64,000 nucleotides of DNA from Haloarchaeobius sp. FL176 (lineage in GTDB: Archaea > Halobacteriota > Halobacteria > Halobacteriales > Natrialbaceae), in the NCBI RefSeq assembly GCF_024609245.1, contig NZ_JANJYH010000003.1, forward strand, positions 248,001 through 312,000. The letters are read 5' to 3'. The position numbers were made by a program, and so were the translations under genes. Below are positions 15,805 to 25,385 of the stretch, piece after piece. Position 1 is the first letter of the stretch, and every line of letters starts with the position of its first letter. The notes under the pieces were generated by a model, which saw only the letters and a list, made by a program, of their open reading frames with translations, was not told the DNA's origin and did no database searches.

Positions 15805-17397
15805 ATGTCATCAGCAGATTTCGCACAGCGGGGCATGGGCAACCGACCGACGTTCATCCTGGCCGAGGACTCCCAACGTACACAGGGCCGGGACGCCCAG
15901 TCCTCGAACATCACCGCCGGCAAGGCGGTCGCCGAGGCCGTACGGACCACGCTCGGACCGCGCGGCATGGACAAGATGCTCGTCGACTCGACCGGCGACG
16001 TCGTCATCACGAACGACGGTGCGACCATCCTGACCGAGATGGACATCGAGCATCCGGCGGCGCAGATGCTCGTCGAGGTCGCCGAGAGCCAGGAGGAGGC
16101 CGTCGGCGACGGCACCACCACCGCGGCCGTCCTCGCGGGCCGGCTCCTCGCACAGGCTGAGGACCTGCTGGAGAACGACGTGCACCCGACCACCGTCGTC
16201 GAGGGCTACCACGAGGCCGCACGCATCGCCCTCGAGGCCATCGACGGCGAGGTGCTCGATGCGGCGGTCGACGACGGCACGCTCCGCAAGGTCGCCGAGT
16301 CCAGCATGACCGGCAAGGGGACCGGCGGCCTGACCGCCGACCAGCTCGCGGAGACGGTCGTCTCGGCCATCCGCCACGTCGAGGACGACGACGGCACGGT
16401 GAGCCGCGACGACGTGCGCGTGACCACGAAGGTCGGCGCGTCCTCGAACGCGACCGAGCTCGTCGAGGGTATCATCGTCGACGAGGAGCCGGTCCACGAC
16501 GAGATGCCCACGCACGTCACCGACGCGAACGTGCTCGTCCTCGACCTCGAACTCGACGTCCGTACGGCCGACATCGACGCCGAGTACCAGGTCACCTCCG
16601 TCGACCAGCTCACCGCCGCGATGGACGCCGAGGAGGCCGAACTCAGGAAATACGCGAAGACCATCGCCGAGGCCGACGTCGACGTCGTCTTCTCCACCGA
16701 CGACATCGACGGCCGCGTCGCCTCGTTCCTCGCCGAGGAGGGTGTCCTCGCCTTCGAGGGCCTCTCGAACAGCGACGCCCGCGCCATCGCGACCGCGACC
16801 GGGGCACGCCGCGTCGGCGCGCTCGACGACCTCGCGGACGCCGACTTCGGGCACGTCGAGGCCATCGACGTGCGCCGTGTCGGCGACGATCAGCTCACCT
16901 TCGTCGAGGGCGGCGCGGCCGCAAGCTCCGTGACCGTCTTCGTCCGCGGCGGCACCGAGCACGTCGTCGACGAGCTCGAACGCACACTCGAGGATGCGCT
17001 CGACGTGGTCAGCGTCGCCGTCGAGTCCGGCGAAGTCCTCCCCGGTGCAGGCGCGTCCGAACTCGCCATCGCCGCCGCGGTCCGCGACGCGGCTGCCGGC
17101 ATCGAGGGCCGCGAGCAGCTCGCCGTCGAGGCGTTCGCGGACGCCATCGACGTCATCCCGCGCACGCTCGCAGAGAACACCGGTATGGACCCAATCGACG
17201 CGCTCGTCTCGCTGCGCGCCCGCCACGAGGACGGCGACGTCGTCGGCCTCATCAGCGAAGGTGAGACCGGCCGCGTCGACGACCCCCTCGCCTACGGCAT
17301 CATCGACCCCGCCGACGTGAAGCGCGAGGCCGTCGAGTCCGCCACCGAGGCCGCGACGATGATCCTCCGCATCGACGACGTCATCGCCGCGAACTGA
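15805..17397 (+). CDS. cct3: Thermosome subunit (group II chaperonin), tail-less CCT3-like
   Basis: 530 aa. ATP-binding and hydrolysis motifs of group II chaperonins are all present: [33 protein letters not shown] (with the catalytic Asp) and VLPGAGASE near the C-terminus. It forms a ring-shaped ATP-driven folding machine, usually a hetero-oligomer of several subunits in haloarchaea. It ends IDDVIAAN without the Gly-Gly-Met-rich tail of CCT1/CCT2, which matches the shorter CCT3 type in Haloferax; the symbol rests on that feature. The ATG at 15805 is 35 nt after a TATA box, and a T-rich terminator follows. Confidence 0.88.
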   Translation: MSSADFAQRGMGNRPTFILAEDSQRTQGRDAQSSNITAGKAVAEAVRTTLGPRGMDKMLVDSTGDVVITNDGATILTEMDIEHPAAQMLVEVAESQEEAVGDGTTTAAVLAGRLLAQAEDLLENDVHPTTVVEGYHEAARIALEAIDGEVLDAAVDDGTLRKVAESSMTGKGTGGLTADQLAETVVSAIRHVEDDDGTVSRDDVRVTTKVGASSNATELVEGIIVDEEPVHDEMPTHVTDANVLVLDLELDVRTADIDAEYQVTSVDQLTAAMDAEEAELRKYAKTIAEADVDVVFSTDDIDGRVASFLAEEGVLAFEGLSNSDARAIATATGARRVGALDDLADADFGHVEAIDVRRVGDDQLTFVEGGAAASSVTVFVRGGTEHVVDELERTLEDALDVVSVAVESGEVLPGAGASELAIAAAVRDAAAGIEGREQLAVEAFADAIDVIPRTLAENTGMDPIDALVSLRARHEDGDVVGLISEGETGRVDDPLAYGIIDPADVKREAVESATEAATMILRIDDVIAAN

Positions 17398-17407
17398 GCG
17401 ACGGACC

Positions 17408-17418
17408 ACCCGTTTTTT
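17408..17418 (+). terminator. T-rich archaeal terminator after the thermosome gene
   Basis: A run of six T in GTTTTTTC begins 13 nt after the thermosome stop in otherwise GC-rich sequence, the usual signal for archaeal RNA polymerase release. Confidence 0.5.
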
Positions 17419-17475
17419 CGGCGACGACCACCGCCAGCGCTCGCGCGATGGGGGGCGTGCCCGGCCAGAGCTTCC

Positions 17476-18060
17476 TCAGGGTTCGGAGACCACGTCCCCG
17501 AGCGCCGCCCCGACCGCCATCACGACGGCGGTGAGCCCCGTGGCGCTCGTCGCGACCCACGGCGTCGTCCAGTCGACACGTCCCCAGGCCGTCATCAGCA
17601 CGACAGACGTCACCGTCGCGATGCCGAGCACCCCGAACAGTCGGGCCGGAACGACCCCGAACAGCCGGTCCGACTCGACCTCCTCGAACCCCGCCGCGTA
17701 GAGAACACCGAGGACCAGCGCGACGCCGACGAGCAGCGTCACGCCGAGCACTGGCAGCCGCGTCGAGAGGTACTGGGCGATCTCGAAGGTGCCCTCTTCG
17801 ACGATCATGGGGATGCCGAAGACGAAGCTCCCGACCAGTGCCTCCCCCGCGTCCTGGAGGCCGAATGAGGAACGGAATCGGCCGAACACCCGCGGCTGAC
17901 GCGCGCGGCGGAGCGTGCGCATCGTCTGTCTGACCTGGTCGCGCTCCGCCTCGGTGTCGACGAGCTCCTCCAGTTCCTCGAGTTCCTCGAACACCGTCTC
18001 TATCTCCGGTGGATCAGGGGCCGCCTCGTTCGAACCTCCACCGTCGTCCGTCGTACCCAT
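17476..18060 (-). CDS. DUF2391-type integral membrane protein (paralogue of 52828-53421)
   Basis: 194 aa. A charged, possibly coiled-coil N-terminus (FEELEELEELVDTEAERDQV) is followed by about five hydrophobic helices, including GSFVFGIPMIVEEGT and GVTLLVGVALVLGVLYAAG. Residues and order match the second copy at 52.8 kb (GIPMLVEGGT, FGVVPRRLVGVLGG), so both belong to the same family, which I recall as DUF2391. The ATG at 18060 is chosen because it starts the acidic linker; the frame extends 16 residues further. Its role is unknown. Confidence 0.7.
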   Translation of the reverse strand: MGTTDDGGGSNEAAPDPPEIETVFEELEELEELVDTEAERDQVRQTMRTLRRARQPRVFGRFRSSFGLQDAGEALVGSFVFGIPMIVEEGTFEIAQYLSTRLPVLGVTLLVGVALVLGVLYAAGFEEVESDRLFGVVPARLFGVLGIATVTSVVLMTAWGRVDWTTPWVATSATGLTAVVMAVGAALGDVVSEP

Positions 18061-18158
18061 ACCCGGGACGAACGGGTGCTGGGAGTTAAGCCTCTGCCCC
18101 CGAGCCAACGTGTGTACGCCCGGCTTTTACCCGACGAGTCGTCCTAGTTCCCGATGGT

Positions 18159-19496
18159 ATGTCGGCGTCCAAACTCGAACGCACCGGAGCGATCGCTATA
18201 GCTCTCGGTGGCATGATCGGTGGCGGTATCTACGCCGTCTTCGGCGTGGTCGCTCGCCTCACCGGCCCGGCGACCTGGGCCGCGTTCGTCCTCGCTGGAG
18301 CGGTCGCCACCTGTGCTGCGTACTCGTTCAACGCGCTGAACAGCATTGTCGACGACAGCGGCGGCTCCGTGACGTTCGTCCAGGCGTTCGTCGGGAACCA
18401 CACCGCGGCGGGGATGGTCGGCTGGACGCTCCTGTTCGGCTACGTGGGGTCGATGGCGATGTACGCCTCCGCGTTCGCGGAGTTCACCGTCGGCTTCGCG
18501 GTCGTTCCCGGCTCGCTCGTCGGACTCTCGCTGCGGCCCGTCGTTGCCGTCCTCGCGGTCGCCGGCTTCGTCGGTCTGAACCTGCTCGGCGCGCAGGCGA
18601 CCGGGACGACCGAGGTCGTACTCGTCGCCGCCAAGGTCGCCATCCTGTTCGCGTTCGGGGTCGTCGGCCTCGTCTTCCTCGGCGTGTGGGAGCCCCAGCC
18701 CGTCAAAACGGGCGTCGCCGAGCTCGCCGGGACCGGCCCGGTGATGGCGGCCGCCGTCTCGTTCGTCGCGTTCCAGGGCTGGCAGCTGCTGTTCTACGAC
18801 CAGGACAGCATCGAGGACCCCGTCAGCACGGTCCGCGAGTCGGTGTACATCTCCATCCCGGTCGCCGTGCTGGTCTACGTCCTCGTCGCCGTGGTGACGG
18901 TCAACGTCGCACCGCAGGCACTCCAGCAGAGCCCCCACGTGGCGCTGGCGAAGGCCGCCGAACGGATGCTCGGCCCCGTGGGACTCTCCGCGGTGGGCTA
19001 CGTCGTCATCTCGCTGTCGGCGCTGCTGTCGACCGGGAGTGCAATCAACGCGACGCTGTTCTCCTCGGCGCACTTCGCGAAGGGGCTGTTGAGCGAGGAC
19101 CTGCTCCCGGACCGCATCGGCGACGGCGACGCCGACGGCGTCCCGACCCGGACCGTCCTCGTCCTCGGCGCGGTGACCGCCGCGTTCGCGGCCTCCGGCG
19201 GGCTCGGCGCGGTCACCTCGTTCGCCTCGCTGGCGTTCATCGCGGTGTTCGGGGTGGTGTCCGCCATCGCATTCTCCGAGCGCGACCGCGACGCCGTCAA
19301 CCCGGTTCCGCCCGCGCTCGGGCTGGTCGGCGCGGCCAGCTTCCTCCCGCTGCTGTTCTATCACCTCTTCCGGGCGGAACGACCGACGTTCTGGCTGGTG
19401 CTCGTGCTCGCGGTCGTCGTGCTGGGGCTCGAACTGCTGTACTTCGAGCGTGACCTGGTCGAGGAGGAGGCCGCAATGGTCGAATCGCTCGTGTAG
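18159..19496 (+). CDS. APC superfamily amino acid/polyamine permease
   Basis: 445 aa with about 12 predicted transmembrane helices. The first helix has the conserved unwound segment GGMIGGGIYAVFG where APC transporters bind the substrate amine and carboxylate. Later segments (FVAFQGWQLLFYDQDSI and LSALLSTGSAINATLFSSA) are also family-typical. It probably takes up an amino acid coupled to Na+ or H+. An acidic C-terminal tail is cytoplasmic. The ATG at 18159 lies 98 nt from the divergent DUF2391 gene. Confidence 0.85.
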   Translation: MSASKLERTGAIAIALGGMIGGGIYAVFGVVARLTGPATWAAFVLAGAVATCAAYSFNALNSIVDDSGGSVTFVQAFVGNHTAAGMVGWTLLFGYVGSMAMYASAFAEFTVGFAVVPGSLVGLSLRPVVAVLAVAGFVGLNLLGAQATGTTEVVLVAAKVAILFAFGVVGLVFLGVWEPQPVKTGVAELAGTGPVMAAAVSFVAFQGWQLLFYDQDSIEDPVSTVRESVYISIPVAVLVYVLVAVVTVNVAPQALQQSPHVALAKAAERMLGPVGLSAVGYVVISLSALLSTGSAINATLFSSAHFAKGLLSEDLLPDRIGDGDADGVPTRTVLVLGAVTAAFAASGGLGAVTSFASLAFIAVFGVVSAIAFSERDRDAVNPVPPALGLVGAASFLPLLFYHLFRAERPTFWLVLVLAVVVLGLELLYFERDLVEEEAAMVESLV

Positions 19497-19512
19497 GGCT
19501 CGTCGGCGACGT

Positions 19513-20124
19513 TCAGTCGACCGTCGGCAGCGACCAGCCCCGCCGCATCGCGACGAGTCGGAGCCCGAGTGCGACGGCGACGCAGGCGGCGGTCGGCCAC
19601 GGCGGGGCGACCTCGACAGTCCAGAGCACCCAGAACACGGTGCCGCCCGCGATAGCACACGTCGCGTAGAAGTCCTCGTGGAGGACGAACGGGACCTCCT
19701 GGGCGAGCAGGTCACGGAGTGCCCCGCCACCGACGCCGGTCAGCGTCGCACAGACGACGACGCCGAACGGGGACAGGCCGCTCTCGACCCCGACGATGGC
19801 CCCGGTCGCGGTGAACGCCGCCAGCCCGATGGCGTCCGGAATCGTCAGCAGCGGCGAGTCCGCGATGCTCCCTCGCTCGGCCCGGACGAGCGCGATGGCG
19901 AATCCGACGCCGGCGAGCGCGAGCAGCACGTCCGTCTCGGCTGTCAGCGCCGAGGGGACGCGTCCGACCAGCAGGTCGCGGGTAATACCACCTCCCAGCG
20001 CCGTCACCACGCCGAGCACGGTCACGCCGAGGTAGTCGAGGTCGGCGTCGACGCCCTTCGACGCGCCGGCGACGCCGAACGCGACCGTGCCGATGGCGTT
20101 CATCGCCGCGAAGGGCGTCAGCAT
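19513..20124 (-). CDS. TRIC-type cation channel / UPF0126 membrane protein
   Basis: 203 aa. Two homologous three-helix repeats are visible, each with a glycine-rich break followed by RD: GGGITRDLLVGRVPSAL and GGGALRDLLAQEVPFVL. This is the YadS/TRIC fold, a trimeric K+-permeable channel. The ATG at 20124 overlaps the end of the SAM hydrolase gene by 7 nt; a longer open frame would add an arginine-rich N-terminus that is a shadow of that gene. Ion selectivity is inferred from the family. Confidence 0.83.
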   Translation of the reverse strand: MLTPFAAMNAIGTVAFGVAGASKGVDADLDYLGVTVLGVVTALGGGITRDLLVGRVPSALTAETDVLLALAGVGFAIALVRAERGSIADSPLLTIPDAIGLAAFTATGAIVGVESGLSPFGVVVCATLTGVGGGALRDLLAQEVPFVLHEDFYATCAIAGGTVFWVLWTVEVAPPWPTAACVAVALGLRLVAMRRGWSLPTVD

Positions 20125-20915
20125 CGCTCGACGGTCACCTCGTCGCCCGGCGCGAGTCCGAACGCCTCGTCGCCCCGCCCGCGGTTCACGTCGCACTCGA
20201 CGTTGCCGTGGCTCCCGACCGTGACCAGCTGTGTGCCCTCGGGAACCGCCGCGAACGTCTCGCCGGCCGGGACGCGCTCGCCGTTCACTGTCACCGCGTC
20301 CGCGTCCGCGAGGAAGCCGCCGGGGACGTTCGTCACCGCGTTACCGAAGTCGTCCACGACCAGCACCTCCCCCTCGGCACGGTCACCCTCGACGGTCGCG
20401 GCCGGCAGCTCGCAGTCCACGAGCGCGTCGAGGTCGGCAGTCTCGACGCCCGCCATCCCGCCGACTGCGGCGACGCCGACCTCGTGAACCCGCGCCACTG
20501 CCGGCGCGAACACGTCTCGCCCGTGGAACGTGCTGGAGGCAGCGTCGGCGTCGTCGACGATGTACGCCTCGACCGTCTGGTGCGTCGCGTCCGCGAGCGA
20601 CTCGCCGGGGTCGAGGCCGGCGAGCGCCCGCGCCACGGGCAGCACGACCCCGTTGTCCGGCGCGACGAGGGCGTGTCGCCCTACACGGACCACGATGGCG
20701 TCGCGGTCCGTCCCGACGCCGGGGTCGACAACGACGCAGTGGACCGCCGGCGGGAAGTACGGCAGCGTCTCTCGCAGCCAGAACGCCGTCGCGCGCACGT
20801 CGTGGCGCGGGAACTCGTGGCTCACGTCGACCAGCCGCGCGTCGCAGCGGTCGAGGATGACGCCGCGCATCGCCGCGGGGTACGGCGAGCCGAAGTCCGA
20901 CGAGAGCGTTATCAT
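20118..20915 (-). CDS. SAM hydroxide adenosyltransferase family (S-adenosyl-L-methionine hydrolase)
   Basis: 265 aa. The family motifs are all present: ITLSSDFGSPY at the N-terminus, VVVDPGVGTDR near residue 62, PDNG near residue 85, FHGRDVFAP near residue 128 and DDFGNAVTN near residue 190. Members (former DUF62) cleave SAM to adenosine and methionine, as in archaeal enzymes, or use fluoride or chloride in specialised bacteria. No halogenase-type insertion is obvious, so SAM hydrolysis is likely. It overlaps the TRIC-like gene by 7 nt, indicating co-expression. Confidence 0.88.
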   Translation of the reverse strand: MITLSSDFGSPYPAAMRGVILDRCDARLVDVSHEFPRHDVRATAFWLRETLPYFPPAVHCVVVDPGVGTDRDAIVVRVGRHALVAPDNGVVLPVARALAGLDPGESLADATHQTVEAYIVDDADAASSTFHGRDVFAPAVARVHEVGVAAVGGMAGVETADLDALVDCELPAATVEGDRAEGEVLVVDDFGNAVTNVPGGFLADADAVTVNGERVPAGETFAAVPEGTQLVTVGSHGNVECDVNRGRGDEAFGLAPGDEVTVERC

Positions 20916-21030
20916 CGGTCAACTCTGGCCGACGCGGGAGAATAACTGTGGTGGTGTCGGCGACGGTCAGGAATTCCGTACAGAGATCTCCCAGCCGAAT
21001 TTTTTGTACCTCGGTGTAGAATCACCGTCC

Positions 21031-21513
21031 ATGCACCGGGTCCCCGCACTCGTCCTCGTCGCCTGCGTCCTGCTCGCCGGGTGCGGTTCGCTGGGCGAGT
21101 CGGCGACGGAGACGCGAACACCCACCACCACGGACGACGGTTGCACCGAGGGGCTGTATCCAATCGGCATCGTCGGTGCCGACGACGGGTCCCCGTCCAG
21201 CGTCTTCGTCAACTACGCTATCCAACCCGAGAACGACGTCGTCGTCGTACTGTTCGTCGACGGGTCGCCGGTCGCTGTCCAACCAGAATCGACCGACGAG
21301 TACGGCGTCGCCGCGGATTATATCGACTTCGAACTCGACAGAACGCTGAACGGCACCCACAGGGTGAGAGTCGGGATCTACGACGACGTCGACGAGGACT
21401 GGGAGTTCGATCCCGAGACGGACGAACGTTGCCGAAATGAGGGTCCGACCACAGCAAGCGAAGAACGGGTTCTCAACTTCAGCAACGCGACCGAACGGCT
21501 CGGCCCGCCGTGA
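21031..21513 (+). CDS. Small Sec-type lipoprotein, unknown function
   Basis: 160 aa. The N-terminal MHRVPALVLVACVLLAGCG is a short signal peptide with lipobox LAGC at about residue 18 but no twin arginine, which is less common for haloarchaeal lipoproteins. A Thr-rich linker follows, then an immunoglobulin-like beta-rich domain (FVNYAIQPEND, VVVLFVDGSPV, HRVRVGIYDDV) with two cysteines. No known domain is recognised. A TTTTTTGTAC element about 30 nt upstream supports the start. Confidence 0.7.
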   Translation: MHRVPALVLVACVLLAGCGSLGESATETRTPTTTDDGCTEGLYPIGIVGADDGSPSSVFVNYAIQPENDVVVVLFVDGSPVAVQPESTDEYGVAADYIDFELDRTLNGTHRVRVGIYDDVDEDWEFDPETDERCRNEGPTTASEERVLNFSNATERLGPP

Positions 21514-21519
21514 CTGCGA

Positions 21520-22038
21520 CTACTCCCCGTTCGTGTCCGAGTCGGCGACCATCTGGATACGACCGACGCCGTCGATCTCGCGGATGACCTCCTCGCAGGC
21601 GTCGGGGACGAGCGACTCCCAGTCGTCGCCCTCGACCATGCGTTCGCGGACCTCCGAGCCCTCCAGCACGTCACGGTTGAACATCGGCGACTGGCGCACC
21701 TCGATACCGGCCTCCTCGAACAGTCTGATGACGAGCGGGTTGTTCGAGTACGCCACGTCGAACGTCGGGGACATGCTCTGGACGTGGCTCACCCAGACGG
21801 AGTTGCGCTCCAGGTCCTCGATTGGGACGGCGTAGGTGACGAGGTCCGAGTCGACGAGCGACTTCCTGAGCATCATGATGCGCTCGCCAGCGGTGAACGG
21901 GTCGTGCTCGGAGTGGGAGTCGCCCGCGCTCCCGATGCCGAGGACGAGCTCGTCGACCTCGTCGGCGATGGTCTCGACCATGCTGTGGTGGCCGTTGTGG
22001 TACGGCTGGAACCGGCCGATGTAGAATCCCCGCCTCAT
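21520..22038 (-). CDS. nadM: Archaeal nicotinamide-nucleotide adenylyltransferase
   Basis: 172 aa. [18 protein letters not shown] carries the HxGH-type (HNGH) nucleotidyltransferase motif. Later the conserved archaeal segments [20 protein letters not shown] and [16 protein letters not shown] appear, the latter corresponding to the ISSTxxR phosphate motif as GSEVRERM. The enzyme joins NMN and ATP into NAD+. A TTATAA promoter element at about 22061-22066 directs its transcription, back to back with lonB. Length agrees with the family (165-180 aa). Confidence 0.93.
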   Translation of the reverse strand: MRRGFYIGRFQPYHNGHHSMVETIADEVDELVLGIGSAGDSHSEHDPFTAGERIMMLRKSLVDSDLVTYAVPIEDLERNSVWVSHVQSMSPTFDVAYSNNPLVIRLFEEAGIEVRQSPMFNRDVLEGSEVRERMVEGDDWESLVPDACEEVIREIDGVGRIQMVADSDTNGE

Positions 22039-22158
22039 GGCGAACCCGTCGGCCCGTTTGTTTATAAGGGTGGCGAGACATCCCCGACGCCGTATCAGCG
22101 CTTCTCGAGGGCTGAGTCTGCTGTTTTCGGTCGTGCGTCGACGACTTCAGAAGGGGGA

Positions 22159-22168
22159 AAGTATATCA
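22159..22168 (+). promoter_or_regulatory. TATA box of lonB
   Basis: AAGTATATCA lies about 40 nt before the lonB ATG (22205) in an AT-richer stretch. The predicted start site at about 22190 would leave a short leader. Confidence 0.5.
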
Positions 22169-22204
22169 GTACAAAACACCAGAATTCAGGTAGCAACTCG
22201 TTTC

Positions 22205-24376
22205 ATGAGTAACGATAGTGACCCCAACGACGGCCCCCCGCCGACGGTCGAAGAGACAGTCGGCGAGCGGGAGCCCGAAAGTGACGATTCCCACGCCCCC
22301 GACGACGAAGAGGGGTTCGAGCCGGTGGCTCCGCAGGACGATGGGTCGCCGGACGACGGTGGCCTCCACGACGTGACCATCGAGGATGGCACCGACGACG
22401 ACGGGACACTCGACGACGAGGGTCCCGACATCGACCGCCTCGGTAGCGACGTCGAGGTCGACCTGGGAGCAGAAATCGACGAGGATATCGCCGAAGACGA
22501 CCTCCTCGGCGGCCTGAAAGTCGACTCCACGGACGGGATCGAAGTGCCCGACCGCCTCGTCGACCAGGTCATCGGGCAGGACGACGCCCGCGACATCGTC
22601 AAGAAGGCGGCCAAGCAGCGCCGTCACGTGATGATGATCGGCTCCCCGGGTACCGGGAAGTCGATGCTCGCGAAGGCGATGTCGCAGCTCCTCCCGAAGG
22701 AGGACCTTCAGGACATCCTCGTCTACCACAACCCGGACGACGGCAACGAGCCGAAGGTCCGCACGGTCCCCGCGGGCAAGGGCGACCAGATCATCGAGGC
22801 GTACAAGGACGAGGCCAGGAAGCGCAACCAGATGCGCTCGTTCCTGATGCTCATCATCATGGCAGTGGTCCTCGTCTACGCCGTGGTCACCCGCAGCCTC
22901 CTGCTGGGTATCCTCGCGGCCGGTGTGGTATACCTCGCGTTCCGCTACTCCGGCCGCTCGACGGACTCGATGATTCCGAACCTCATCGTGAACAACGCCG
23001 AGCAGCAGACCGCGCGGTTCGAGGACGCGACGGGCGCACACGCCGGCGCGCTGCTGGGCGACGTTCGGCACGACCCGTTCCAGTCCGGTGGGATGGAGAC
23101 GCCGAGCCACGACCGCGTCGAGCCCGGTGCCATCCACAAGGCCAACAAGGGCGTGCTGTTCGTCGACGAGATCAACACGCTCGACGTCCGCAGCCAGCAG
23201 AAGCTGATGACGGCCATCCAGGAGGGCGAGTTCGGCATCACCGGCCAGTCCGAGCGCTCCTCGGGCGCGATGGTCCAGACCGAGCCGGTCCCCTGTGACT
23301 TCGTGATGGTCGCGGCCGGGAACCTCGACGCGATGGAGAACATGCACCCCGCGCTCCGCAGCCGTATCAAGGGTTACGGGTACGAGGTGTACATGGACGA
23401 CACCATCGAGGACACCCCCGAGATGCGCCGGAAGTACACCCGGTTCATCGCACAGGAGGTCGAGAACGACGGGCGGCTCCCGCACTTCACCCGCGACGCG
23501 GCAGAGGAGGTCATCCTCGAAGCGAAGCGTCGCTCGGGCCGGAAGGGCCACCTCACGCTCGAACTCCGCAGCCTCGGCGGACTCGTCCGCGTCGCCGGCG
23601 ACATCGCCCGCGGCGAGAACCGCGAGGAGACCACGCGCGACGACGTCATCCAGGCCAAGCGTCGCTCCCGTGGCATCGAGCAGCAGCTCGCCGACAACTA
23701 CATCGAGCGCCGCAAGGACTACGAGATGACCGTCTCCGAGGGCGACGTGGTCGGCCGCGTCAACGGTCTCGCGGTCATGGGCGAGGACTCCGGTATCGTC
23801 CTCCCCGTCATGGCCGAGGTCGCACCCTCGCAGGGCCCCGGACAGGTCATCGCCACCGGGAAGCTGCAGGAGATGGCCGAGGAGGCAGTCCAGAACGTCT
23901 CCGCCATCATCAAGAAGTTCTCCGACGAGGACATCTCTGAGAAGGACATCCACATCCAGTTCGTGCAGGCGGGCCAGCAGGGCGTCGACGGCGACTCCGC
24001 GTCCATCACGGTCGCGACCGCCGTCATCTCCGCGCTGGAGGACATGCCCGTCGCGCAGGACCTCGCCATGACCGGCTCGCTGTCGGTCCGTGGCGACGTG
24101 CTGCCCGTCGGCGGCGTGACCCACAAGATCGAGGCGGCCGCGAAGTCCGGCCTCGACCGGGTCATCATCCCGAAGGCGAACGAGCAGGACGTGATGATCG
24201 AGGACGAGTACAAGGACCAGATCGAGATCATCCCGGTCAGCCACATCAGCGAGGTGCTTGACGTGGCGCTGGCCGGCGAGCCCGACAAGGACTCGCTGGT
24301 CGACCGGCTGAAGTCGATCACGGGCTCCGCGCTGGAGCACGACATCGGCCGCGGTGGCTCCCCGAGCCCGCAGTAA
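22205..24376 (+). CDS. lon: Membrane-anchored ATP-dependent Lon protease (archaeal LonB)
   Basis: 723 aa. The first 110 residues are an acidic low-complexity extension. The AAA+ domain has Walker [15 protein letters not shown] near residue 146 and Walker [12 protein letters not shown] near residue 317, interrupted by a two-helix membrane anchor at about 212-248 ([20 protein letters not shown] and following), the hallmark of archaeal LonB. The C-terminal protease has Ser598 in DGDSAS and Lys641 in GGVTHKIEA, a 43-residue gap equal to that of E. coli Lon (679/722). LonB degrades membrane and soluble targets; in Haloferax it is essential and tied to carotenoid synthesis. A CPBP gene follows after 6 nt. 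Confidence 0.95.
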   Translation: MSNDSDPNDGPPPTVEETVGEREPESDDSHAPDDEEGFEPVAPQDDGSPDDGGLHDVTIEDGTDDDGTLDDEGPDIDRLGSDVEVDLGAEIDEDIAEDDLLGGLKVDSTDGIEVPDRLVDQVIGQDDARDIVKKAAKQRRHVMMIGSPGTGKSMLAKAMSQLLPKEDLQDILVYHNPDDGNEPKVRTVPAGKGDQIIEAYKDEARKRNQMRSFLMLIIMAVVLVYAVVTRSLLLGILAAGVVYLAFRYSGRSTDSMIPNLIVNNAEQQTARFEDATGAHAGALLGDVRHDPFQSGGMETPSHDRVEPGAIHKANKGVLFVDEINTLDVRSQQKLMTAIQEGEFGITGQSERSSGAMVQTEPVPCDFVMVAAGNLDAMENMHPALRSRIKGYGYEVYMDDTIEDTPEMRRKYTRFIAQEVENDGRLPHFTRDAAEEVILEAKRRSGRKGHLTLELRSLGGLVRVAGDIARGENREETTRDDVIQAKRRSRGIEQQLADNYIERRKDYEMTVSEGDVVGRVNGLAVMGEDSGIVLPVMAEVAPSQGPGQVIATGKLQEMAEEAVQNVSAIIKKFSDEDISEKDIHIQFVQAGQQGVDGDSASITVATAVISALEDMPVAQDLAMTGSLSVRGDVLPVGGVTHKIEAAAKSGLDRVIIPKANEQDVMIEDEYKDQIEIIPVSHISEVLDVALAGEPDKDSLVDRLKSITGSALEHDIGRGGSPSPQ

Positions 24377-24382
24377 CCGCCG

Positions 24383-25333
24383 ATGTCCGCCCCGGCGGCA
24401 GCGGCCGTCGGCCTTCTTCCGTTCTTCCAGTCCACAGCCGCCGGCTCGTCGTTCGATGCGGTGTCGTTCGCGGCCGCTCTTGCACTGATCACGGGGCTGA
24501 TGCTCGTGCTGTCGTACTCGACGACGCAGGCGATGACAGGTGGGTCGGCCGGGGGCGGAGTGGCGGCGCCCCAGACCGACGCCAGCACCGGCGCCGCGGA
24601 CGACGCGTCAGCAGTCGACGCCCAGCACGAGCGGCCGGTCGAGAGGGACGGGACGACGGGGGCGGAACTCGACCGCGCTGTCGGCCCGCCGGAGAACTAC
24701 CCCCCGTGGCAGGACGACGACGACGAGACCGACCCGCTCGCGACGATGACGACGGGGATGTTGCTCGCGAACGTCGCCATCACGCAGGGCGTGTTCCTCG
24801 TCGCGGTCGTCGGGGCCGCGGTGCTCACCGGCGTCCCAGCGGCCGCGATGGGGCTCTCGCCGGCCGCGCTCGGCCCTGTGCCGCTCCTCTTCGGCATCGG
24901 CCTCGGTGTCGCACTCTACGTCGCCAACGAGCTCGGCGCAGCCGTCGCCGAGGGCGCGGGCATCGAGTACGACGAGCGCCTCCGGGCCGTGCTCGCACCC
25001 GACAACGCCCGCGGCTGGGCGGTGCTGCTGGGGTTCGTCCTTCCGCTCGTCGCCGTCTTCGAAGAGGTGCTGTTCCGGGCGGCGATAGTCGGCGTGCTCG
25101 CCGCCGGCTTCGGGGTCTCGCCCTGGCTGCTCGTCGCCGGCTCCTCGTTGCTGTTCGCCGCGGGCCACGGCCTCCAGGGGCCGGCGGGCGTCGCCGTCAC
25201 CGGTGCGCTCGGCTTCGTGCTCGCGGCGGCGTTCGTGCTGACGGGGAGCCTCCTCACTGTCGTCGTCGCGCACTACCTCGTGAACGCGCTGGAGTTCGGC
25301 GTGCACGAGGGGCTGGGCGTGGAGTGGGTCTGA
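24383..25333 (+). CDS. CPBP (CAAX/Abi) family intramembrane glutamic endopeptidase
   Basis: 316 aa. An N-terminal helix and an acidic, Pro-rich linker precede about six helices with all three CPBP motifs: FEEVLFR (EExxxR) near residue 221, FAAGH (FxxxH) near residue 256 and HYLVN (HxxxN) near residue 295. These residues form the membrane-embedded active site of Rce1-like peptidases. It starts 6 nt after the lonB stop, so the two membrane proteases are probably co-transcribed. Substrate unknown; prenyl-protein processing is unlikely in archaea. Confidence 0.88.
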   Translation: MSAPAAAAVGLLPFFQSTAAGSSFDAVSFAAALALITGLMLVLSYSTTQAMTGGSAGGGVAAPQTDASTGAADDASAVDAQHERPVERDGTTGAELDRAVGPPENYPPWQDDDDETDPLATMTTGMLLANVAITQGVFLVAVVGAAVLTGVPAAAMGLSPAALGPVPLLFGIGLGVALYVANELGAAVAEGAGIEYDERLRAVLAPDNARGWAVLLGFVLPLVAVFEEVLFRAAIVGVLAAGFGVSPWLLVAGSSLLFAAGHGLQGPAGVAVTGALGFVLAAAFVLTGSLLTVVVAHYLVNALEFGVHEGLGVEWV

Positions 25334-25385
25334 CGGAGACGAACCCGGCACGCATTTCGGCTCCGAACGACTACAGAAGACTGAC

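Noticed and set aside
15811-17409. Reverse 532-codon frame opposite the thermosome gene
   Set aside because: Antisense shadow; the forward frame encodes a complete chaperonin.
22166-24340. Reverse-strand 724-codon frame opposite lonB
   Set aside because: Shadow of the lonB reading frame; no motif, and lonB has Walker, membrane and protease signatures.
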